A stretch of 64,000 bases of DNA from CBDCYH01 sp965224105 (GTDB taxonomy: Bacteria; Bacteroidota; Rhodothermia; Rhodothermales; JABDKH01): positions 1,612,001 to 1,676,000 of the forward strand of contig CBDCYH010000002.1 of NCBI GenBank assembly GCA_965224105.1, in the 5' to 3' direction. The position numbers were made by a program, and so were the translations under genes. Under the pieces are notes generated by a model. The model was not told the DNA's origin, searched no databases, and saw only the letters and a list, made by a program, of their open reading frames with translations. This document shows, piece by piece, positions 1 to 7,550 of the stretch (positions are counted from its first letter, which is position 1; the number at the start of each line of letters is the position of its first letter).

Positions 1-1242
1 CCCGGGAGTCCCGGTAGTGCGCGGATGATCACCGAGGGCAAAGGGCGCGAGGGCAATCTCAGGTTTCGTATCGTGGATACGGATCGCGACGAACCGGTTG
101 TTCCTGATGACGTCATTGTATCGGCATTCGATTATGGGACGAAGGAGCAGGCGCTGTACCGAGATAACCTGACAGGCGACGGTGATCCGGTTAGGTTGAT
201 AGGCGGGGAAGCCTCGTTTGGCAATTACGTGAAGGCCGAGGATGCTGACCAATTCCTTTTTAGTCGGGAGAGTTTTACCGAGTACCCGGATGTCTGGACG
301 GTGGACGCCTCGTTCGGGAATCCACGGCGGCTGAGTGATGCGAATCCGCAGCAAGGGGATTTTTTGTGGGGTACCGCTGAGCTTGTGCAGTGGACTTCGC
401 TGGATGGTCAGGAGCTTGACGGCATTTTGTACAAACCCGAGGGGTTTGACGAGACCAAGGAGTATCCGATGATGGTATACTTTTACGAGAAGCTGTCGAC
501 GACATTGTACTCGCACTACGCTCCAAGGGCGAGCCGATCCAGCATAGACCGATCCTTTTATGTATCGCGCGGCTACCTGTTGTTCGTTCCAGACATCCCT
601 TACAAGGACGGCTACCCGGGTGAGTCTGCGATGAACGCGGTGATGCCGGGGGTGACGTCTTTGATTGAGCGTGGGTTTGTTGATCGTGAACGGATAGGCG
701 TGCAGGGTCATAGTTGGGGTGGGTATCAGATTGCCTACATGGTGACGCAGACCAATCTGTTCGCGGCTGCGGAGGCCGGCGCTCCCGTTTCGAACATGAC
801 CAGCGCATACGGCGGTATCCGATGGGCTTCTGGTCTGTCGAGGATGTTTCAGTACGAAAAGACACAGAGTCGCATTGGCGGGACCTTGTGGAACGCGCAG
901 CATCGGTACATCGACAACTCGCCGCTCTTCCAGGCGGACAAGGTGCAGACACCGCTGCTGATGATGCACAACGATGAGGATGGTGCGGTGCCGTGGTATC
1001 AGGGGATTGAGCTTTTTGTTGCTTTGCGGCGATTGCAGAAGCCAGTTTGGCTGCTGAACTATAACGGTGAGGCCCACGGACTCCGCAAGCTGCACAACAA
1101 GCGCGACTGGTCTATTCGGATGCAGCAGTTTTTCGACCACTATCTGATGGATGCGCCGGCGCCGATCTGGTTGCAGGAGGGAGTGCCAGCGGTGAAGAAG
1201 GGCGAGACGCTGGGTCTGGAGTATGTGGGTACATGGCGGTAA
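1..1242 (+). CDS. S9 family peptidase (prolyl oligopeptidase type), 3' part
   Basis: This is the C-terminal part of a serine peptidase of family S9; the reading frame is open to the first base of the window, so the true start lies upstream. Numbering from the in-frame ATG at 25, the alpha/beta-hydrolase nucleophile is Ser230 in GHSWGG, the acid is Asp319 in HNDEDGAVP and the base is His351 in NGEAHG, so the catalytic triad is complete. The visible first ~130 residues look like the end of the beta-propeller that gates substrate entry in this family. Its last 10 bases overlap the start of the deformylase gene, which suggests translational coupling. The substrate cannot be inferred beyond peptides. 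The ATG at 25 is not proposed as a start. Confidence 0.9.
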   Translation, partial: PGSPGSARMITEGKGREGNLRFRIVDTDRDEPVVPDDVIVSAFDYGTKEQALYRDNLTGDGDPVRLIGGEASFGNYVKAEDADQFLFSRESFTEYPDVWTVDASFGNPRRLSDANPQQGDFLWGTAELVQWTSLDGQELDGILYKPEGFDETKEYPMMVYFYEKLSTTLYSHYAPRASRSSIDRSFYVSRGYLLFVPDIPYKDGYPGESAMNAVMPGVTSLIERGFVDRERIGVQGHSWGGYQIAYMVTQTNLFAAAEAGAPVSNMTSAYGGIRWASGLSRMFQYEKTQSRIGGTLWNAQHRYIDNSPLFQADKVQTPLLMMHNDEDGAVPWYQGIELFVALRRLQKPVWLLNYNGEAHGLRKLHNKRDWSIRMQQFFDHYLMDAPAPIWLQEGVPAVKKGETLGLEYVGTWR

Positions 1243-1733
1243 GGCAGATATTGCAGCTGGGGAATCCCAGGTTGTGGGAGGTTTGCGATCCGGTCCGGGA
1301 GGAAGAGCTCGAGGAAGCGGCGGGTTGGGCGGCTGACTTGCACGACACGTTATTTGATTTCCGCGAGCGCTTTGGGTTTGGCCGTGCGATCGCGGCCCCG
1401 CAGATCGGTTGCATGAAGAGGCTGGTGTACATGTTTGTGAATTCGCCGACGGTGTTCGTGAACCCGGTAATTGAGTGGTGCAGTGATGAGGTGATGGAGC
1501 TGTGGGACGACTGTATGAGTTTTCCGGGGATCGTGGTGCGGTTGCAGCGAGCGAGGCGGTGCCGTGTCGTCTATCGCAACCTCGATTGGACGGTTGCGCA
1601 GGATACATTTTCTGACGGGTTGTCGGAGTTGCTACAACATGAGTGCGATCATCTTGACGGTGTTCTTGCGTTTGCGCGGGCGATCGATGGGCGGTCGGTT
1701 GCGTTTAAGAGCGAGCTGGTAGATGCCGTGTGA
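1233..1733 (+). CDS. Peptide deformylase, divergent subgroup
   Basis: Predicted metal-dependent deformylase of 166 residues, removing formyl groups from N-terminal methionine or acting on a related substrate. All three family motifs are recognisable: motif 1 as GFGRAIAAPQIG (residues 48-59, two residues longer than the usual GxGLAAPQ), motif 2 as WDDCMSFPG with metal-ligand Cys94 (usual EGCLS), and motif 3 as QHECDHLDG with His136, Glu137 and His140. Metal ligands and the catalytic Glu are therefore present, but motif 2 is altered on both sides of the Cys. The ATG lies inside the 3' end of the peptidase gene (10-base overlap), so the two are likely co-translated. Whether this is the housekeeping deformylase or a paralogue cannot be told from the window. 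Confidence 0.85.
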   Translation: MAVRQILQLGNPRLWEVCDPVREEELEEAAGWAADLHDTLFDFRERFGFGRAIAAPQIGCMKRLVYMFVNSPTVFVNPVIEWCSDEVMELWDDCMSFPGIVVRLQRARRCRVVYRNLDWTVAQDTFSDGLSELLQHECDHLDGVLAFARAIDGRSVAFKSELVDAV

Positions 1734-1789
1734 CGTCCGTGCTTCGATGCAAATGTGCGTGCATTGTTGTGCTGGACAGAGTCGGTTTT

Positions 1790-1832
1790 ATTTTGTAGGC
1801 TGAAGCCGGGGAGGCGGTTTGGGAGGCCCCCC
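1790..1832 (+). repeat. 43-bp dispersed intergenic repeat, copy 1
   Basis: This intergenic stretch begins attttgtaggctgaagccgg and ends in a run of six C. It recurs in the opposite orientation at 13624-13665 with one substitution and one C fewer. Weaker similarity continues on the C-rich side (cattttccggaag here against tatttcgggaag in the other copy), so the element may be about 60 bp. It lies 75 bases upstream of the VOC gene. No coding potential is seen. Confidence 0.75.
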
Positions 1833-1906
1833 GCGGGACGCATTTTCCGGAAGTGACAGAATCCCCCGCAAACCTAACTGCGTTCAATCAAAAGCATAAC
1901 CACACC

Positions 1907-2260
1907 ATGTCCAAGGACAAAAAAATCAACTATCTCGAGCTGCCGGCGAAAAACATCCCAGCCGTAAAAAAATTCTACGCTAGCGTTTTCGGTTGGACAT
2001 TTGTCGACTACGGACCAACATATACAGCCTTCAATGACGGCGGATTTGACGGTGGATTCTATGAATCCCATAACGCATCAACAGTTGCGAACGGTGGCGC
2101 ACTGGTCGTTCTCTATGCAGAAGATTTGGAAGCAGTGGAGGAAGAGATAAAGGCGGGCGGAGGCACAATATGCAAAGAGATTTTCTCTTTTCCGGGTGGG
2201 CGCCGATTTCATTTCAATGATCCCGCTGGAAACGAGCTGGCCGTGTGGTCGGATAAGTAG
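1907..2260 (+). CDS. VOC (glyoxalase/bleomycin-resistance fold) family protein
   Basis: A 117-residue cytosolic protein of the vicinal-oxygen-chelate superfamily. It shows the single-module pattern: NYLELPAKNIPAVKKFYASV at the start (beta strand, then the helix leading to FYxxVFGW), a middle glycine-rich strand, and FSFPGGRRFHFNDPAGNELAVW at the end, the classic closing strand with D-P-x-G-N. The start is set at ATG 1907 because family similarity begins there; an upstream GTG at 1853 would add an unrelated 18-residue leader. Its substrate cannot be predicted; members include dioxygenases, glyoxalases and small-molecule binding proteins. It stands alone between an intergenic repeat and the DUF2188 pair. 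Confidence 0.8.
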   Translation: MSKDKKINYLELPAKNIPAVKKFYASVFGWTFVDYGPTYTAFNDGGFDGGFYESHNASTVANGGALVVLYAEDLEAVEEEIKAGGGTICKEIFSFPGGRRFHFNDPAGNELAVWSDK

Positions 2261-2414
2261 TGCTGTCCCAGATTCGAGGAGGTGATGCGGTTAGGTTAAA
2301 TGGAAACGGTTGTTAATTGCCTTGTGCATTTTGACAATCGAGGTCGTACCGAGAACCATTCCTTGCAAGCTGCTGTATGATGTATGTAACCAATCAGATC
2401 ACGCGTTTTCCGAT

Positions 2415-2639
2415 ATGTTAAGAAGGACACAACACGTAATTCGGAGCCCCAAGGGGTGGAGTGTCATAAGAGGTGGCTCGACACGGGCCACTAAAACATT
2501 CGAAACGCAAGCGCAGGCTATCGCCTATGGCAAAGCAATTAGTAGGAGGCAGGGCGCAGAACTGTACATCCATGGTCGTGATGGCTTAGTTCGAGAAAAG
2601 AATTCATATGGTGCCGACCAAAGCCAGCTCAAAGGCTAG
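2415..2639 (+). CDS. DUF2188 domain protein
   Basis: A 74-residue protein whose whole length matches the DUF2188 pattern: RTQHV near the start, a GW-containing first strand, a RATKTFETQAQAIAYGKAIS helix, then AELYIHGRDGLVREKNSYG at the end. The function of the domain is not established. The ATG at 2415 puts RTQHV at residues 4-8, where the family normally starts; the longer frame back to 2310 adds 35 unrelated residues. The stop codon lies 5 bases before the GTG of the next gene, so the two form an operon and probably act together. Confidence 0.75.
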   Translation: MLRRTQHVIRSPKGWSVIRGGSTRATKTFETQAQAIAYGKAISRRQGAELYIHGRDGLVREKNSYGADQSQLKG

Positions 2640-2644
2640 GGTTT

Positions 2645-3319
2645 GTGGCCAGGGTAGATCCCGTCGCACCTGATACGACGGCATTCGAAACCAGCGTGTT
2701 CATCAACTGCCCGTTTGATGCCGAATTCATCGCTCTTCTTCGACCGCTTGTCTTCACCATCCTCTATTTCGGATATACGCCACGGTTAGCAAGCGAATCT
2801 CTGGACTCCGGTGAAAATAGGCTTAGCAAGATCTGCAGGCTTATTGGTGAATGTCAGTACAGTGTGCACGACCTATCACGAATTCAGGCAAAGGCGGCAG
2901 GTGAATTCGCTCGAATGAACATGCCGTTCGAATTAGGAATTGACTACGGAACCCGGCTTCACGGAAGTAGCAAGATGAGGCGAAAGAGGTTTTTGATCCT
3001 TGGTAAAACATCTTACGACTTCAAGATCGCGATTTCAGATCTCGCTGGGTTCGACGCCATTGCGCACAATAATCAACCCATGAAAGTCTGCCACGCAGTT
3101 AGAAATTGGTTGTATCAGACTGACGGTTTTGGGAGAACCCTATCTCGGCAAAATTATTGGCCAACTGTCGTTTGGAAGAGGTTTAACGATTTCACGGTTG
3201 ACCTCCACGATGTGCGCTTAAGCGAAGGACTAGATGACGCCGAAGCGAGGAAAGAAATTGAAGAAATGAAAATCTTGGAGTTTACTGACCTAGCGAAGGA
3301 ATGGATACTTCGATTATAA
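2645..3319 (+). CDS. Conserved 'INCPFD' family protein, possible TIR/deoxyribosyltransferase-like fold
   Basis: A 224-residue protein of a family I recognise only by its signature and cannot name. Seen: an N-terminal strand SVFINCPFD (residues 17-25), a helix followed by FGYTPRLASES, a helix-strand unit RLSKICRLIGECQYSVHDLS (60-79), NMPFELGIDYG (92-102) and a strand KRFLILG (114-120). A conserved acidic FELG after a central Rossmann-like core resembles nucleoside 2-deoxyribosyltransferases and TIR-like domains, where such a Glu (here Glu96) is catalytic; this is inference from motif order. The tail after residue 165 is helical and charged. The start is GTG. It is co-directional with and 5 bases after the DUF2188 gene. 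No signal peptide or membrane segment is seen. Confidence 0.7.
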   Translation: MARVDPVAPDTTAFETSVFINCPFDAEFIALLRPLVFTILYFGYTPRLASESLDSGENRLSKICRLIGECQYSVHDLSRIQAKAAGEFARMNMPFELGIDYGTRLHGSSKMRRKRFLILGKTSYDFKIAISDLAGFDAIAHNNQPMKVCHAVRNWLYQTDGFGRTLSRQNYWPTVVWKRFNDFTVDLHDVRLSEGLDDAEARKEIEEMKILEFTDLAKEWILRL

Positions 3320-3415
3320 ATAACAGGTACAGGCTAACGGTGAACTATTTCATAGTGGCAACCGATCATATTTCAAGGCGGATGTGACTCGTCGAAGTCC
3401 ACGCACGGTAGAGGC

Positions 3416-4831
3416 CTACAGCACAAACCCGAAGATCGTAAACAGCACCACGGCTATCCCCGCGGCGACCAACGCGTACGGTATCTGCGTCCGGACGTGA
3501 TCGATATGGTCCGTGGCTGCGGCCATCGACGCGACGATCGTGCTATCAGAAATTGGGGAGCAGTGGTCACCAAAAATCCCACCACCCAGTGCGGCCGCAA
3601 GTAAGAGCGGGGCATTGACGTCTAGCGCGGCGGTCATCGGGACGACAATCGGAATCATGATGGCGAACGTTCCCCACGATGTACCGGTAGAAAACGCCAT
3701 GATGCATGCAAGTACAAACACAATCACCGGCACAAAACCGACATTGATTGTTGACTCCGCGGCCTGCGCAAGAAAGACGCCAGTACCGAGCGCACGCTGT
3801 GTGGCGGAAATTCCAAAAGCCAGCGCGAGAACAATCACCAAGGGAATCAGCCCCTGAATACCTTTCATCAGGTTGTCGGTAAGCTCTGCCACGTTCATGA
3901 TTCGTTGGGCCGAGTAGAGGATAGCTGCAACGAGAATCCCGACGATCACCCCCCACAGGACCGCTTTTGAGCCGCTACCGCTAAGCAGATCACCATCACC
4001 GGTGAGCCATAACACAACCGGCACCGTCACAATCATTGCCAGGATGGGTAGCACCATGTTGATCGCGCGCTCCGGAACGCCGGGTTTGGCTTCGAGCATC
4101 GCGACTTCGTTCGAGATGAGCGGTACGGCGCCCTCCCTCAGCAGTGCGCCCGTTTCCCGCACACGATCCTCCGCAGCTTTCATTGGCCCAATGTTCCAAT
4201 CAAAAAGGATCACCACGAACGCAATAATGATAGCAGCGATCGAATAGAAATTCAGCACCAGCGAATTCAGCAGCAGGCCAATCGGATTCTCTACGCCCTG
4301 CGCCAGAAGCAAGCCAACGATATAGGCACCCCACGCGTTAATGGGAATCAGCAATTGCTTTGGTGCACACGTAGCATCGATGATGTAGCTGAGCTTCTCG
4401 CGGGAGATCCGCATCTTGTCGAACAGGGGGCGTGCAACCGACCCGGAAACAAGCAGGCCAAAATTCGACTCCAGGAACACACCCATGCTCACCAGCCCGG
4501 CCATCAGACCGACAGAACGACGTGATCGGGCAAGGCGAGTCTTCTCAATCCAGTTTACAAAACCGTTCATCCCTCCCGACACCTGCGTGTAGGTGATGAT
4601 GGCGCCAATCAGTGCGCTGAACATCAGCGTCCGAGCATTCCCTTCATCCGTAACCGCGCCAATGAAAACATCGACCGCGGTTATTAGTCCGGTCACGGGA
4701 TTCCACCCGCTCATTATCGTCCATCCCAGCCAGATGAAGAGCCACAGGGATACGTACACCTGCTTCGTCTTTATCGCCAAACCGATGGCAACGATCGGTG
4801 GCAGCAGCGATACCCAGCCGTAAGTATCCAT
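3416..4831 (-). CDS. nhaC: Na+/H+ antiporter, NhaC family
   Basis: A 471-residue polytopic inner-membrane antiporter of the NhaC (ion transporter superfamily) type, exchanging Na+ for H+. About eleven to twelve hydrophobic segments are visible. The diagnostic motif FGDHCSPISDSTIVAS near residue 420 is intact, as is an FLESNFGLLVSG segment near residue 115 and the APKQLLIPINAWGAYIVG region. Length is normal for the family. It is a single-gene unit with the divergently facing region of the INCPFD pair on one side and ada upstream in the same direction (80-base gap). Together with NhaA at 32655 it fits a sodium-rich habitat. An amino-acid/H+ exchange role cannot be excluded for NhaC-type proteins. 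Confidence 0.9.
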   Translation of the reverse strand: MDTYGWVSLLPPIVAIGLAIKTKQVYVSLWLFIWLGWTIMSGWNPVTGLITAVDVFIGAVTDEGNARTLMFSALIGAIITYTQVSGGMNGFVNWIEKTRLARSRRSVGLMAGLVSMGVFLESNFGLLVSGSVARPLFDKMRISREKLSYIIDATCAPKQLLIPINAWGAYIVGLLLAQGVENPIGLLLNSLVLNFYSIAAIIIAFVVILFDWNIGPMKAAEDRVRETGALLREGAVPLISNEVAMLEAKPGVPERAINMVLPILAMIVTVPVVLWLTGDGDLLSGSGSKAVLWGVIVGILVAAILYSAQRIMNVAELTDNLMKGIQGLIPLVIVLALAFGISATQRALGTGVFLAQAAESTINVGFVPVIVFVLACIMAFSTGTSWGTFAIMIPIVVPMTAALDVNAPLLLAAALGGGIFGDHCSPISDSTIVASMAAATDHIDHVRTQIPYALVAAGIAVVLFTIFGFVL

Positions 4832-4911
4832 GAATGATGACTAATTGATATTCCGACCAAGGTACGTGATTCGGACCAATTATCGAGTTTGCATCGATCG
4901 AAAGCTGCACC

Positions 4912-5997
4912 TCATCCGGGAAACAACTCGGCCTGATTCGTTTGATCCATCTCCTTAAAGGTTACTCCTTCGTGTTCCAGCAACCACCGCTTCCGCCAGA
5001 GCCCACCTCCATAACCCGTCAGTCCACCGTCGGAGCCGATGATGCGGTGGCACGGGATGACTATCGCAATTCTGTTCGCTCCATTCGCGTTGGCCACAGC
5101 TCGCACCGACTGAGGCGAGCCAATCGCGTCCGCTTGTTGCAGATACGAACGCGTTTCGCCAAACGGTACATCACCCAGTGCCGTCCACACTCGCTTTTGA
5201 AAATCCGAGCCTGGTATGATCAGTGGCAAGTCGAACTCTATCCGGCTTCCTTCAAAATATTCTGCGAGTTGGTCTTCGAGATTCCGCAGCAGGGGCGTGT
5301 AGCCGGGGACAAACGTGCAGTTGAGTTTGGTGACCAGACGTTGTAGCTGGGTTCGCAGCATCCTCCGATCCTGAAACTCGAGAAGGCAAATGCCATCATC
5401 CGTAGCCCCGGCGATCATCGGGCCAAGCGGTGTGAGTACGCGGACAATGTGGACGACTGATGTGTCCCGACTGTCGCTCGGCGACTTGCCTGTAAACTGC
5501 CTGATCGCGTCTTCGAAACCGGACAGCGAGTTATAACCCGAGTCCATTGCCGCATTGGTAATGGACGAGCCGTCGTTAATCTGGCGCAACGCCCGACCGA
5601 GTCGAACAGCCCGTTGGTATGCTTGAAATGTCATCCCGTAGTTTGATTTGAACCATCGCCTAACCAGCACCGGATCGAGATTTCTGTTCCGAAGATCTCC
5701 GTCGCGCAGCCAGTCTGAATTATTCGATTCGAGCTCGTTCAACAATGCAGCGATACTTTCAGGTGGCTGTCCTTTTAGCTCCAATGGCTTGCAACGTTTG
5801 CACGGTCGGTATCCGTTGGCAAGTGCCTCTTGCGATGACCGGAAAAACTCAACGTTTCGTTTGTGCGGAGTCCTGGCGGGACAGACGGGCCGGCAAAATA
5901 TCCCCGTTGTTTTTACAGCGGTCACGAAGATCCCTTCGTAGGCGGGGTCTCGCCGTGCGATCGCTGCATACATTTCTTCCTGACTTATCGATTCCAT
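4912..5997 (-). CDS. ada: Bifunctional Ada: methylation-response regulator and O6-methylguanine-DNA methyltransferase
   Basis: A 361-residue Ada protein repairing alkylated DNA and activating the adaptive response. Domains in order: N-terminal Ada zinc domain with Cys35, Cys39, Cys66 and Cys69 (GIFCRPVCPA and YRPCKRCKP), an AraC-type helix-turn-helix (~100-175), and the methyltransferase domain ending in IPCHRIIGSDG with active-site Cys316. All acceptor cysteines are present. The start is placed at ATG 5997 (MESISQEEMYAAIARRD), where family similarity begins; a longer frame to 6165 would overlap the divergent gene at 6152. Regulation is likely by its own methylated form, as in other Ada proteins, though no Ada box was identified. 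Confidence 0.93.
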   Translation of the reverse strand: MESISQEEMYAAIARRDPAYEGIFVTAVKTTGIFCRPVCPARTPHKRNVEFFRSSQEALANGYRPCKRCKPLELKGQPPESIAALLNELESNNSDWLRDGDLRNRNLDPVLVRRWFKSNYGMTFQAYQRAVRLGRALRQINDGSSITNAAMDSGYNSLSGFEDAIRQFTGKSPSDSRDTSVVHIVRVLTPLGPMIAGATDDGICLLEFQDRRMLRTQLQRLVTKLNCTFVPGYTPLLRNLEDQLAEYFEGSRIEFDLPLIIPGSDFQKRVWTALGDVPFGETRSYLQQADAIGSPQSVRAVANANGANRIAIVIPCHRIIGSDGGLTGYGGGLWRKRWLLEHEGVTFKEMDQTNQAELFPG

Positions 5998-6151
5998 GGC
6001 CGTTCGCTTGAACCCAAGATAGACGCTCGCACCAACTGTCGCTACAGCAATTTGAACATCAATGTTGCAGTTGCTGGCAAGGGATACATCAGCCGAGACA
6101 ATAGGAAAATGATTCGACAGATGATACTTTCCGACACAAAGATCCGATGAT

Positions 6152-6868
6152 ATGTCGACCATCAATAACTCCGACTACTACCTCGCGCAGGTTAATATCG
6201 CCCTAGCAAAGGCCCCAATGGACGACCCGGTAATGGAGGGTTTCGTTTCGCGACTCGACGAGATCAACGGAGTTGCGGATGCTTCGCCTGGTTTTGTTTG
6301 GCGCCTGCAAGGGGAGGACGCGAACGCGAGGGCGCAAAAAGTTTTCAGAAATCGTAGGTTGATTATCAATCTGTCGGTGTGGGAATCGCTGGATGCGCTT
6401 ACTCAATTTACGTACAAGACCTCACATGTCGAGCTCATCCGCGGGCGGAAGCAATGGTTTGTGCCCGGCAAGGGTCCGCACATGGCATTGTGGTGGATTA
6501 AAGCGGGGACGATCCCAACAGTAGAGGAGGCCTACGAGGCCATCAAGCTGCTGGAGGTTCGTGGACCGAGTCCAGAGGCGTTCACGTTTCAAAAAACGTT
6601 CCCCCCTCCCGGTGAAATGGAAATCGGCGGATGCGAAGACATTCCACTTTTTCCGGGCGACAAAGCGGAGATGGTAACTGAAATTCGCCGCGGCTCGATT
6701 CTAATTTTTCAGCGACCGGATGCAACTAATCAGCAGGTGGTTCATATCCGCGCGATCTCCCCCGAGGAGGTGCACCAATTCGCAGAAGACAAGTTTGTCG
6801 TTCAGGGGTCCAGCAGCAAGAGCAGACTTGTTCTGGAGAAGTACAAGGATCCGGACCAAACTCGTTAA
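6152..6868 (+). CDS. DUF3291 domain protein with C-terminal extension
   Basis: A 238-residue cytosolic protein. Residues ~8-130 match DUF3291: YLAQVNIALAKAPMDDPVM, FVSRLDEINGVADASPGFVW, LSVWESLDALTQFTYKTSH and LWWIKAGTIPTVEEA. DUF3291 has the ferredoxin-like dimeric alpha-beta-barrel look of antibiotic-biosynthesis-monooxygenase relatives, but no function is established. From about residue 150 there is an extra ~85-residue segment (beginning FTFQKTFPPP) that I do not recognise. The ATG at 6152 is 154 bases upstream of the divergent ada start. Its stop overlaps the convergent membrane-protein gene by four bases. Confidence 0.8.
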   Translation: MSTINNSDYYLAQVNIALAKAPMDDPVMEGFVSRLDEINGVADASPGFVWRLQGEDANARAQKVFRNRRLIINLSVWESLDALTQFTYKTSHVELIRGRKQWFVPGKGPHMALWWIKAGTIPTVEEAYEAIKLLEVRGPSPEAFTFQKTFPPPGEMEIGGCEDIPLFPGDKAEMVTEIRRGSILIFQRPDATNQQVVHIRAISPEEVHQFAEDKFVVQGSSSKSRLVLEKYKDPDQTR

Positions 6869-7386
6869 GGTGTTTCCGGAGATGTTTGTTTGACTGCTGA
6901 TTCGTCAATCGCATCGTCGAGGAAGTCTTTGAGCTCCCTCATTTGCGCACTCCCCAGGCGTCGGCCTGTACGGGCGACGAGATAGATGATCGCCGCGGCA
7001 ACGATACTTGCAGGCACGCTCCAAAGGACCGTAGGTGGGCGGTCAAGAGCCATCTGCGACAAGCCGTACGCCCCGCCCATAAGCCCGACAAAGGCAACAA
7101 AAACGTACAAGGCAATGAAAAGGGACCATACCGCAGGTCTCGGGCCAAACATCCCGCGGATGATCGTTCCTCCACTCGAGCCCTCAATGCCAAGCTGCAA
7201 CTCTGGTGACCAGTAGTGCCGCCTATCAGTCGGTATGCGGAGCACTGCCGATGATTTGAAAACATCTCCCCATATGGAAATCTCACGGGAATTTGCCGCA
7301 AGTGCAGATTTTAGTGCGTTCACAACATCCGGTAGGGACTGGGATGATTGCATGGAAAACTTGGGCCGCAGTCCAATGTCGCTCAT
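6865..7386 (-). CDS. Hypothetical membrane protein (two TM segments)
   Basis: A 173-residue protein without recognised family. The first ~75 residues are soluble; two hydrophobic segments follow at about 85-108 and 120-140 (WSLFIALYVFVAFVGLMGG and WSVPASIVAAAIIYLVA), then a basic stretch TGRRLG and an acidic, helical tail. This looks like a cytoplasmic domain anchored by a helical hairpin. Codon use resembles the neighbours. It overlaps the DUF3291 gene by four bases tail to tail and is divergent from the DUF5916 gene. Confidence 0.6.
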   Translation of the reverse strand: MSDIGLRPKFSMQSSQSLPDVVNALKSALAANSREISIWGDVFKSSAVLRIPTDRRHYWSPELQLGIEGSSGGTIIRGMFGPRPAVWSLFIALYVFVAFVGLMGGAYGLSQMALDRPPTVLWSVPASIVAAAIIYLVARTGRRLGSAQMRELKDFLDDAIDESAVKQTSPETP

Positions 7387-7550
7387 GCTTCTTTCGCTGG
7401 GTCTGAGTCTGATTTACGTGAGTGTACCGCATCAACACCCCCTTGCGCAAATTTGGAGCTATAGAAAATTTCGTTCCGGATGCAATTCCATGGATTGGTG
7501 CTTGATTCAGAAATTGAATGATTGTAAGATGTTGCTTCACCCATGAAATA

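Noticed and set aside
275..952. 225-residue minus-strand open frame
   Set aside because: Antisense to the S9 peptidase with low-complexity Arg/Ser/Pro content.
5997..6165. N-terminal extension of Ada
   Set aside because: Not family-like and overlapping the divergent DUF3291 start.
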